A stretch of DNA of 7,185 nt. Source: Marinilabilia sp. UBA5340 (GTDB lineage: Bacteria; Bacteroidota; Bacteroidia; Bacteroidales; Marinilabiliaceae). Location of the stretch: positions 60,115-67,299 of the forward strand of contig DHQK01000280.1 of assembly GCA_002411085.1 (NCBI GenBank), read 5' to 3'. Positions 1-5,122 of this stretch are shown here, in pieces; positions within the stretch are counted from its first letter, which is position 1; each line of letters starts with the position of its first letter. Both the position numbers and the translations under genes were made by a program. The notes below the pieces were generated by a model that saw only the letters and a list, made by a program, of their open reading frames with translations, did no database searches and was not told where the DNA came from.

Positions 1-1
1 G

Positions 2-91
2 CTTCGGTATCTCCCCAATGATGTTATTAAGTTACTTAAGTCGAAGGTTGATTCAAAAGATTTATTCCAATGTTATGGAATCATCGTTTGA
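2..91 (+). CDS. Possible C-terminal tail of an unidentified protein (5' end outside window)
   Basis: Frame 2 is open from the window edge for 29 codons and ends in TGA at 89-91. The peptide ends FQCYGIIV and contains NDVIKLLKSKVDSKDLF, which has the look of real coding sequence (alternating charged and aliphatic residues, amphipathic). A small hairpin with a T-run follows immediately, as expected after a gene end. No family can be recognised from so short a piece. Frame 3 is also open here and runs on into the tRNA, so the choice of frame is uncertain. If real, this gene is convergent with the tRNA/SRP RNA unit. Confidence 0.3.
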   Translation, partial: LRYLPNDVIKLLKSKVDSKDLFQCYGIIV

Positions 92-93
92 CC

Positions 94-111
94 ACCGCTT
101 CGGTTTTTTGA
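94..111 (+). terminator. Weak intrinsic terminator-like hairpin
   Basis: The stem ACCG/CGGT closes a CTT loop and is followed directly by a run of T residues (ACCGCTTCGGTTTTTTG). It lies three bases after the possible stop codon at 89-91 and is oriented to end plus-strand transcription. The stem is only four base pairs, so efficiency is doubtful. On the minus strand no T-run follows, so it would not obviously stop the tRNA transcript. Confidence 0.4.
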
Positions 112-155
112 TAAATTATTTACAAGACCCGCAATTTCAAAGATCTAAAATGATG

Positions 156-229
156 AGCCAATAGAGGGATTCGAACCCCCGACCGGCTGATTACAAATCA
201 GCTGCTCTGGCCAACTGAGCTATATTGGC
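156..229 (-). tRNA. tRNA-Thr (anticodon UGU)
   Basis: Read on the minus strand, the 74 bases fold as a complete cloverleaf. The acceptor stem pairs GCCAATA with TATTGGC. A D-arm opens with GCTC/GAGC. The anticodon stem GCTGA/TCAGC encloses loop TTTGTAA, and the T-arm GGGGG/CCCTC (one wobble pair) encloses TTCGAAT. Loop positions 34-36 read TGT, which decodes the threonine codon ACA and, by wobble, ACG. The discriminator base is T, and the 3' CCA is not encoded (the sequence continues CATCA), so CCA must be added after transcription. The gene starts only a few bases after the SRP RNA on the same strand and has no promoter of its own, so co-transcription is likely. No strong terminator is visible downstream. 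The only candidate is an ATTCCA/TGGAAT hairpin at 64-81. Confidence 0.96.
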
Positions 230-230
230 A

Positions 231-334
231 GGGCGGGTAAGCTACCTATATCGCACCGCTACAACCGCCTACCCTTGCTGCCGTCAGGCCCTGGGGGAGT
301 TCAGCAGGAGCTGGTCGTATAGGACTTACCCGGG
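231..334 (-). ncRNA. ffs: Bacterial small signal recognition particle RNA (4.5S type)
   Basis: This is the RNA scaffold of the SRP. It binds Ffh and, with FtsY, targets nascent membrane and secreted proteins to the translocon. On the minus strand the conserved helix-8 core is clear: CCC, CAGG, GCC, tetraloop TGAC, GGC, AGCA, AGGG, matching the E. coli layout CAGGUCC-GGAA-GGAAGCAGC. The termini pair: CGGGTAAG near 332-325 with CTTACCCG near 241-234. The roughly 100-base length fits the Alu-less small SRP RNA of Gram-negative bacteria. The apical tetraloop at 283-286 is UGAC instead of the usual GGAA. A consensus promoter stands just upstream and predicts a 5' end near 332-335. The 3' end is set approximately and may be made by RNase P cutting at the adjacent tRNA. 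A reading frame that crosses this region on the plus strand is spurious. Confidence 0.93.
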
Positions 335-337
335 GTG

Positions 338-368
338 CAAAAGTAGAAATTTTAGTATTGCCGGCAAA
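338..368 (-). promoter_or_regulatory. Bacteroidota-type primary sigma promoter for SRP RNA and tRNA-Thr
   Basis: On the minus strand a -33 element TTTG (368-365) is followed by exactly 19 bases and a -7 element TACTTTTG (345-338). This matches the known Bacteroidota consensus TTTG, N19, TAnnTTTG. Transcription would begin about 3-6 bases further on, which coincides with the start of the paired terminal helix of the SRP RNA. It is the best promoter match in the window, as expected for a highly expressed stable RNA. Confidence 0.85.
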
Positions 369-513
369 TTTCCGGATGAAAAAAATTTCTGCTTTTGTGT
401 TTGTTTTGACCTAAGATGTTTGATTTCAATTTGTTTTTGCCTGAAAAAAATTTTGATCTTTTTTGTTCTTTAAGATTTGAAAGAGGCAATCTTTTTCGAA
501 AAACAGAAATTTC

Positions 514-544
514 TCGTTCAATAGTGACATTTTATGTATTTTAG
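514..544 (+). promoter_or_regulatory. Weak candidate promoter for the DUF4199 cluster
   Basis: TATTTTAG at 537-544 is one mismatch from the -7 consensus TAnnTTTG. TCG at 514-516 could stand in for the -33 TTG, with a 20-base spacer. A start near 550 would give a leader of about 25 bases. The surrounding 335-575 spacer is AT-rich with A and T runs, and nothing better was found in it. This is inference from pattern only. Confidence 0.22.
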
Positions 545-575
545 CCGTGTATTTTTATTAAAAGTTACATAGAGC

Positions 576-1148
576 ATGGATGATTTGTCAACAGAAAACA
601 GTCAACGAGATAAAAACAAACAGAAATCAATGTTTGTCCTGAATCAGGGTGCTTTCATGGGTTTGGTTTTATCAGCAGCTTTTTGGTTCGTTCAGTTAGC
701 CAATCTCGAAACATCTTTTGTTAACGATTTACTCTCCTGGGCTGTAATTGTTGGCTTTATTCACGTTTCAATGGTGCGTTATCGCCGCAATTATCAGGAG
801 GGCTGGCTAACGTATGGACAAGGTGTCTGGTTGGGAACCCGCATTGGAATGCTGGCGGGTATTGTGTTTGGAGCCTGGATGTTTTTGTACATGAAGGTCA
901 TAAATCCGGAGTATGTGAATGAGATGATTGTGCAAATGCAGGAAGCATATCTTGCATCAGGAATGGATGAAGAGACGGTTGCCAATATGGAAGGCATGTT
1001 TGAGTTGTTTACAAATCCATTTTTGATGATTTTTTCAGGGGTTTTTGGGGTTGGGCTTTATGCACTTGTTTTTTCTCTGATCATTGCCATTTTTCAGCGT
1101 CGAAAACCGGCAGATCCTTTTTCTAATGCCATGAAAAATATTGAATAA
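576..1148 (+). CDS. DUF4199 family integral membrane protein
   Basis: A 190-residue protein with a charged, polar N-terminus (about 1-20) and four predicted membrane helices near residues 25-44, 48-67, 87-107 and 145-173. The third-fourth helix loop (about 108-144) is rich in Met and Glu. Layout, length and motifs such as GxxLGTRIGMLAGIVFG fit the Bacteroidota DUF4199 family, whose biochemical role is unknown. The ATG at 576 has no clear Shine-Dalgarno site, which is normal in this phylum. Its stop overlaps the start of the glycosyltransferase gene by one base (TAATG), so the two are almost certainly translated from one mRNA. As I recall, DUF4199 genes are often found directly before such a glycosyltransferase in this phylum, which suggests a role as membrane partner or in lipid-linked sugar handling. 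That role is inference. Confidence 0.85.
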   Translation: MDDLSTENSQRDKNKQKSMFVLNQGAFMGLVLSAAFWFVQLANLETSFVNDLLSWAVIVGFIHVSMVRYRRNYQEGWLTYGQGVWLGTRIGMLAGIVFGAWMFLYMKVINPEYVNEMIVQMQEAYLASGMDEETVANMEGMFELFTNPFLMIFSGVFGVGLYALVFSLIIAIFQRRKPADPFSNAMKNIE

Positions 1149-2095
1149 TGGAGATATCAGTTGTTGTTCCTTTCTACAATGAAGAAGAATCACTTCCCGA
1201 ACTGATAGCATGGGTTGGTCGTGTTTGTACGTCAATGTCTGTGGATTTTGAAGTGGTTGTAGTGGATGATGGAAGTACCGATGATTCATGGCAGGTGGTT
1301 CAGGGATTGAAGTCTGAGTATGCTTTTTTGAAAGGACTAAGGTTTAGACGTAATTATGGTAAATCTGCGGCTTTGAATAAAGGATTTGAGCTGGCTTCCG
1401 GAGAGGTGGTAGTTACTATGGATGCTGATTTGCAAGACAGTCCGGATGAAATTCCCGAATTATACAGAATGATTCATCAGGAGCAGTTCGATTTGGTGAG
1501 CGGCTGGAAAAAGAAACGGCACGATCCATTGAATAAAACGCTTCCCAGTAAACTTTTTAACCGTACAGCCCGCATTATTTCAGGAATAAGGCTTCATGAT
1601 TTCAATTGCGGTCTGAAAGCCTACAAGGGTGAGGTCGTAAAAAACATTGAGGTTTACGGAGAGATGCATCGTTATATTCCTGTTCTTGCCAAGCGGGCCG
1701 GGTTTGATAAAATTACTGAAAAGGTGGTTCATCACAGAGAGCGGAAATACGGAGTGACTAAATTTGGCATGGAACGTTTTATGAAAGGTTTTCTGGATTT
1801 ATTGTCGGTGATGTTTATTTCCAAATTTGGCAATCGGCCGATGCACCTGTTTGGAGCATTGGGAACCCTTATGTTTTTGATTGGTTTTGGATTGGCAATC
1901 TGGCTTGGAGCGCATAAATTGTATGCTGTAGCTCACGGTGTTGTAGTTCCGCTTGTTACTACCAATCCGTTTTTTTATATCGGTTTGGTTTGTATGATTT
2001 TGGGAACCCAGCTTTTTGTGACCGGTTTTCTTGCCGAACTGGTTTCCCGTAATCGTCCCGACCGTAACGAGTATGCTGTTTCCGAGAAGTTGTGA
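1148..2095 (+). CDS. Membrane-anchored family 2 glycosyltransferase (polyprenyl-phosphate sugar transferase type, DPM1/GtrB-like)
   Basis: A 315-residue GT2 enzyme with a GT-A fold. The N-terminus has the nucleotide-binding motifs VVVPFYNEEESLPEL (5-19) and VVVVDDGSTDDSW (36-48). The metal-binding DxD is D92-A-D94 within TMDADLQDSPDEIPEL, and GLKAYKGEV and HRERKYGVTKFG (196-207) follow. Two C-terminal membrane helices lie near 232-256 and 274-298, ending in a basic tail. This matches enzymes that move a sugar from a nucleotide donor to undecaprenyl or dolichyl phosphate on the cytoplasmic face, supplying lipid-linked sugars for glycan decoration. The actual sugar cannot be read from sequence; glucose, mannose or aminoarabinose types share this layout. 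It is coupled to the upstream DUF4199 gene by a TAATG overlap. No truncation or missing catalytic residue is visible. Confidence 0.92.
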   Translation: MEISVVVPFYNEEESLPELIAWVGRVCTSMSVDFEVVVVDDGSTDDSWQVVQGLKSEYAFLKGLRFRRNYGKSAALNKGFELASGEVVVTMDADLQDSPDEIPELYRMIHQEQFDLVSGWKKKRHDPLNKTLPSKLFNRTARIISGIRLHDFNCGLKAYKGEVVKNIEVYGEMHRYIPVLAKRAGFDKITEKVVHHRERKYGVTKFGMERFMKGFLDLLSVMFISKFGNRPMHLFGALGTLMFLIGFGLAIWLGAHKLYAVAHGVVVPLVTTNPFFYIGLVCMILGTQLFVTGFLAELVSRNRPDRNEYAVSEKL

Positions 2096-2101
2096 TTTAC
2101 T

Positions 2102-2108
2102 AAAAGGA
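2102..2108 (+). promoter_or_regulatory. Shine-Dalgarno-like site for the methyltransferase gene
   Basis: AAAAGGA in the 24-base gap between the glycosyltransferase stop and the ATG at 2120 is a moderate ribosome binding site at slightly long spacing. It supports the chosen start and read-through from the upstream gene. Confidence 0.45.
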
Positions 2109-2119
2109 TAGTTTGCTTT

Positions 2120-2854
2120 ATGTCATTTTATCAGTCCATTGCTCCATATTACGATTTTATTTTTCCTCCATCTCCCATGCAGGTGCGTTTTGTGGAAAGC
2201 GTGACTGGAAAGCCTGCAAACAAGCGCATACTTGAAGCCGGGTGTGGTACAGGCAATCTGGCTTTGCAACTTGCAGGGGAAGGGGCCTTTGTGGATGGTA
2301 TCGATATAGATTCTGAAATGATTGCTTATGCCCGGGAAAAATCAGGAGATGTTCCTCAAGTTCGTTTTTCACCTTATGACATATTGAAAATATCGGAAAA
2401 GTGGGCGTCTTCTTCTTTTGACGCTGTAGTCTCTTTCGGTAATACCATTGTTCATCTGAATGACCTGGGGCAGGTAAAACAGTTCTTTTCAGAAGTGATG
2501 ACTGTTCTTAAACCGGGAGGATTTCTGATGGTTCAGATTATAAATTATGACAGAATTCTGGATCAGCAAATAGAAGGTTTGGAAACTATTGAAAATGAAG
2601 AGATCCGGTTTGAGCGTTTTTATGATCTGGATGAGCCGGGAGGGAAGATCAATTTTCGAACCTGCCTGAAAATAAAGAAAACGGGACAGGAAATAAATAA
2701 TGTAGTTTCGCTTTTGCCAGTCAGAAAAAACCAAATCGATACTTTCTTAAAGGATAGTGGATTTACGGACATTCAATTTTATTCTAATTTTGCCGGGGAC
2801 GGATTTTCAGAAGAATCTGTGCCGCTTGTATTTTCTGCCCGAAAAGGTTCCTGA
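2120..2854 (+). CDS. Class I SAM-dependent methyltransferase
   Basis: A 244-residue Rossmann-fold methyltransferase. Motif I, EAGCGTGNLALQLA (39-52), binds S-adenosylmethionine. The acidic residues of motif II are in GIDID (60-64). DAVVSFGNTIVHL (101-113) and LKPGGFLMVQIINYD (130-144) are the later core motifs. The N-terminal MSFYQSIAPYYDFIFPP is the usual cap of UbiE-like enzymes, and the region after 145 is a variable substrate-binding insert. The substrate is unknown: lipid, small molecule and protein are all possible. The gene follows the glycosyltransferase by 24 bases on the same strand, so it is probably in the same operon, but that does not prove a shared pathway. It is convergent with the Nudix gene with only six bases between stops, and no terminator fits in that gap. 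Confidence 0.9.
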   Translation: MSFYQSIAPYYDFIFPPSPMQVRFVESVTGKPANKRILEAGCGTGNLALQLAGEGAFVDGIDIDSEMIAYAREKSGDVPQVRFSPYDILKISEKWASSSFDAVVSFGNTIVHLNDLGQVKQFFSEVMTVLKPGGFLMVQIINYDRILDQQIEGLETIENEEIRFERFYDLDEPGGKINFRTCLKIKKTGQEINNVVSLLPVRKNQIDTFLKDSGFTDIQFYSNFAGDGFSEESVPLVFSARKGS

Positions 2855-2860
2855 AAGGAT

Positions 2861-3310
2861 TCAGCGATGATCCATGAGCATTTCTACTACTTTCTTGTCA
2901 ATAGGAAATGTCATCTCTTCGGGTGTCAGTTCCGACAAAGGAATCCATCTGAATGATTGACTGCCGTTTTTTCCTTTTTCAAAATCAAATTTCCTGACTG
3001 AAGTTTTGAGTTGATGATTGGCAGGAAGCTCAAAAGTGTAGTAGATGCTGATCAGTTGAGTGTCTTTAAAAAAACGGGTGGGTTGAAAAAAATCAGTAGT
3101 GTAAAAATGGCCGGTTACATTGATGAGAACTCCCATTTCTTCACGGCATTCCCGTTCAAGGCATTCAATGGGGCCTTCTCCGTACTCCAACCCTCCACCT
3201 GGCAATTTGGTCATGTAGGTGTCCAGAACATACTCATCGGTAACCAACAAATGCTGATTTTGTATGCAAATTCCGTAAACCCGGATATTGAAACAGTTTG
3301 GATTGCACAT
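2861..3310 (-). CDS. Nudix hydrolase
   Basis: A 149-residue protein with a perfect Nudix box G-x5-E-x7-RE-x-x-EE-x-G-x at residues 39-61. The visible anchors are G39, E45, R53-E54, E57-E58 and G60, which bind the divalent metals and catalyse hydrolysis of nucleoside-diphosphate-linked substrates. Before it, TKLPGGG forms the usual entry strand, and SFRWIPLSEL near the C-terminus is the common final strand-helix. The length is normal for a single-domain member. The substrate (oxidised nucleotide, nucleotide sugar, ADP-ribose or another) cannot be assigned. The first ATG on a sensible frame is used. It lies 67 bases after the miaA stop on the same strand, but a terminator-like structure is between them. 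No promoter matching TAnnTTTG is visible in that gap, so it may depend partly on read-through. Confidence 0.92.
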   Translation of the reverse strand: MCNPNCFNIRVYGICIQNQHLLVTDEYVLDTYMTKLPGGGLEYGEGPIECLERECREEMGVLINVTGHFYTTDFFQPTRFFKDTQLISIYYTFELPANHQLKTSVRKFDFEKGKNGSQSFRWIPLSELTPEEMTFPIDKKVVEMLMDHR

Positions 3311-3321
3311 GCCATGAGGTT

Positions 3322-3395
3322 AAAAAAGCCGGAGCCCTTCTCAAAAGATTGTAAACCGCGAGAAAGATTAATACGAATTAAACGTGGACTCCGGC
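3322..3395 (-). terminator. Bulged intrinsic terminator-like structure after miaA
   Basis: On the minus strand GCCGGAG (3395-3389) can pair with CTCCGGC (3334-3328), which is followed directly by six T residues (3327-3322). Within the long loop, CTTTCTC (3366-3360) pairs with GAGAAGG (3342-3336), bringing the outer arms together but leaving about 22 unpaired bases on the 5' side. The outer 5' arm is made from the last codons of miaA. A GC-rich stem plus T-run supports termination or attenuation before the Nudix gene. The large bulge makes strength uncertain. Confidence 0.5.
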
Positions 3396-4304
3396 CTGTT
3401 TTATTGTTTCTTCAACAAAGCTAACAACTTCTTCCGGATTGTGTGGTGAAAACCACTTGATTTCCTCATCCCGCCGAAACCAGGATAGTTGTTTACGTGC
3501 ATAGCGGCGTGAATTGCGTTTTATTAGCTCAATGGCTTTATCTCGGGAAATATTTGCATCAAAATAGTCAAAAAATTCCCGATATCCAACCGTGTTAAGT
3601 GCGTTAAGTTTTTTATGCGGGTAGAGTTTTCGGGCTTCTTCTTCTAATCCTTCTGCAACCATTTGATCTACCCTTTGGTTGATTCGTTCATGCAGCAAAC
3701 CACGATCCATATTGAGCCCTGTTTTGAAGATATGAAACGGACGTTCCCGCTTTGTATTGGTTCGGAGCTCAGAGTATGGACGCCCTGTCATCAGGCAAAT
3801 TTCCAGTGCATGGATTACTCTTTTGGGATTTTTCAGGTCCACCTGCTTGTAGAATTCAGGATCCAGCATTTTGAGCTGTCTGCGAATGCTTTCCAATCCT
3901 TCATTTTGGTAGCTCTTCTGCAGGTCTTCCCTTAGCTCCGGATCTATGGTTGGAAGCTCATCAATGCCATTGCAGAATGCATCTACGTACATCATGGAGC
4001 CTCCGGTGAGTATGATGAAGTCTGTGGTTTTAAAAAGTGTTTGAGTCAGTGCTATTGCTTCCTGTTCATATTCATAAGCACTATAATAATCAAAGATGGA
4101 ACGTGTTCCGATTAAATAGTGTGGGGCTTTGCTTAGTTCTTCAGGAGTAGGAGCCGCCGTCCCTATCTTCATTTCTTTGAAAATCTGCCGGGAATCAGCA
4201 GAAATGATGGGGCATTGGAGTTTTTGAGCCAGTTGAATGCTTAATCCGGTTTTTCCAATGCCAGTAGGGCCGGTTATTACTATTACAAATTTGTTATTGC
4301 TCAA
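3378..4304 (-). CDS. miaA: tRNA dimethylallyltransferase MiaA
   Basis: A 308-residue enzyme, the usual family length. It transfers a dimethylallyl group from DMAPP to N6 of A37 in tRNAs that read codons starting with U, the first step towards ms2i6A. Visible motifs are the P-loop GPTGIGKT (12-19), ISADSRQIFKEMKIGTA (34-50) with the catalytic Asp37, LTGGSMMY (99-106), NPKRVIHALEI (159-169), NTVGYREF (237-244) and RNSRRYARKQLSWFRR (263-278). The start is TTG at 4304-4302: no ATG precedes the P-loop, the frame is stopped just upstream, and AGGAGG lies seven bases before the TTG. The start overlaps the stop of the PRiA4b-like gene (TTGA), so translation is coupled. The product acts in the cytoplasm. 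No key residue is missing. Confidence 0.96.
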   Translation of the reverse strand: MSNNKFVIVITGPTGIGKTGLSIQLAQKLQCPIISADSRQIFKEMKIGTAAPTPEELSKAPHYLIGTRSIFDYYSAYEYEQEAIALTQTLFKTTDFIILTGGSMMYVDAFCNGIDELPTIDPELREDLQKSYQNEGLESIRRQLKMLDPEFYKQVDLKNPKRVIHALEICLMTGRPYSELRTNTKRERPFHIFKTGLNMDRGLLHERINQRVDQMVAEGLEEEARKLYPHKKLNALNTVGYREFFDYFDANISRDKAIELIKRNSRRYARKQLSWFRRDEEIKWFSPHNPEEVVSFVEETIKQAGVHV

Positions 4305-4831
4305 TACCAGTCCTCCTCATCGTAAGATTCAAGATGTTCTCCATGATCTAAAAAATCTTCGGAGTCATCTTCTTCAGGCATTTCACTTAGGTCAATGTCG
4401 TTCAAGTCTCCACTTTCAAGTGCAGAGCTGTCCAGTTGCAATGGAGGAGTCCCTTCTCTTCTAATGCATTTAGGTTGCAATAATTCTCCATCCGAGATGT
4501 CAAATAACTCGAAAAAAAGCGAACGTTCAGCAAACTGATCGAAAACATATAACAGACGTTGCTTCTTTTCAGTGATAAGTTCTCCCAGTTTTGTTTTGTC
4601 CATCACTTTGATATCAGGAACCAATCCATCTGTCATGTCGATGAGGGTAATCTCAGTTTCTTTGTGCCAGTTCTGGTCGGTAAGAAAAAAGGAAGTCATC
4701 TGACTGCTGTCATAATTGAGCTCTTCTACCACAAAAATGTGTAAGTCATAAAATGTGGATTGACTATTTATGGCAACCTCGCGGATGAAATCTTCGTTTT
4801 CACTGCTTATGATGCGGAATTTGTATATCAT
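4301..4831 (-). CDS. PRiA4b ORF-3-like protein (IS1096 TnpR-like passenger family) with acidic tail
   Basis: A 176-residue protein starting MIYKFRIISSENEDFIREV. The opening strand-turn-strand, the segment TFYDLHIFVVEELNYD (26-41), QMTSFFLTDQNW (44-55), and the stretch LGELITEKKQRLLYVFDQF (82-100) with a following FFEL match the Bacteroidota branch of the PRiA4b ORF-3-like family. Despite the family's plasmid and IS-linked name, nothing here suggests mobility: no transposase or terminal repeats are nearby and base use is like the neighbours. Residues 139-176 form a disordered-looking tail with 18 Asp/Glu of 38. The molecular function is unknown. The stop overlaps the miaA start, so both are made from one mRNA, and a link to tRNA modification or translation is possible but unproven. 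The ATG at 4831 has no clear Shine-Dalgarno site. Confidence 0.78.
   Translation of the reverse strand: MIYKFRIISSENEDFIREVAINSQSTFYDLHIFVVEELNYDSSQMTSFFLTDQNWHKETEITLIDMTDGLVPDIKVMDKTKLGELITEKKQRLLYVFDQFAERSLFFELFDISDGELLQPKCIRREGTPPLQLDSSALESGDLNDIDLSEMPEEDDSEDFLDHGEHLESYDEEDWY
4312..4317 (-). promoter_or_regulatory. Strong Shine-Dalgarno site that sets the TTG start of miaA
   Basis: AGGAGG on the minus strand lies seven bases before TTG at 4304. It is built from the GAG GAG GAC codons of the acidic tail of the upstream gene. A near-perfect site is unusual in Bacteroidota, where initiation rarely relies on Shine-Dalgarno pairing. It decides the start codon, since no ATG is available before the P-loop. 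Confidence 0.7.
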
Positions 4832-4855
4832 AAAGTGGGGTATCTTCGTTTTTCC

Positions 4856-4878
4856 TGTTTTAAGGACAACTTAAAACA
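4856..4878. repeat. Perfect 9-bp inverted repeat
   Basis: TGTTTTAAG and CTTAAAACA are exact reverse complements separated by GACAA. The repeat lies 25 bases before the start of the PRiA4b-like gene. It could be an operator or a hairpin in the leader of the PRiA4b-like/miaA mRNA. It has no T-run and is AT-rich, so it is not a good terminator. Confidence 0.6.
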
Positions 4879-4938
4879 ACTGATCGTTTAATTATTTAAC
4901 AAGTAATGTGGTTGAGGGTTTAAAGTGCGGAAAATCAA

Positions 4939-4962
4939 AGTTGTAAGTGTCGTTTTACAACT
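4939..4962. repeat. Perfect 8-bp inverted repeat
   Basis: AGTTGTAA and TTACAACT are exact reverse complements around an eight-base loop GTGTCGTT. It is the second palindrome in the same divergent intergenic region and could be a protein-binding site or an RNA hairpin. No known operator is recognised. Confidence 0.55.
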
Positions 4963-4982
4963 GCTGTTGGTAAGGAAAAACG

Positions 4983-4990
4983 CAAAACTA
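4983..4990 (-). promoter_or_regulatory. Candidate -7 element for the PRiA4b-like/miaA operon
   Basis: TAGTTTTG on the minus strand matches TAnnTTTG exactly and is the only such match in the 4832-5122 gap. A TTTG at the right 19-base distance is missing; one is present only about 12 bases upstream. If used, the leader would be about 145 bases long and include both inverted repeats. No convincing promoter was found for the rightward gene at 5123. The rest of this 291-base gap is AT-rich with only very short open frames. Confidence 0.35.
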
Positions 4991-5122
4991 AGCGAATTGT
5001 TACAAAAAACTGGTATTTTTCAGCCCGAGATGTATAAAAAACATCTTTAATATACAGAAAGAGCTACTTGAGATTTGTTTTATCTGGGAGGAAAGTTCTG
5101 ATTACGATTTAAACCAATAATT

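Noticed and set aside
3..167. Frame 3 open from the window start through the tRNA 3' end
   Set aside because: It would overlap a terminator-like hairpin and the tRNA gene, and its composition is less protein-like than frame 2.
225..473. Open frame of 82 codons on the plus strand
   Set aside because: It runs antisense across the SRP RNA and its promoter and then through low-complexity AT-rich sequence; the peptide has no recognisable pattern.
3011..3424. Open frame of 137 codons on the plus strand
   Set aside because: It is antisense to most of the Nudix gene, whose frame has a perfect Nudix box; the plus-strand peptide shows no motif.
4301..4831. Possible mobile-element cargo, because the family name refers to a plasmid ORF and IS1096
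   Set aside because: There is no transposase, terminal repeat or target duplication nearby; the gene is overlapped with housekeeping miaA and shares its base use, so it looks chromosomal.
5028..5046. AGATGT/ACATCT inverted repeat as a terminator
   Set aside because: The stem is only six AT-rich pairs and the following TTTAATA is a poor T-run; no gene ends upstream of it on the plus strand.
4906..5050. Tiny plus-strand frames (ATG at 4906 encoding MWLRV and ATG at 5030 encoding MYKKHL) as leader peptides
   Set aside because: They are five and six codons long, lack ribosome sites and have no run of a regulatory amino acid; chance is the simplest explanation.
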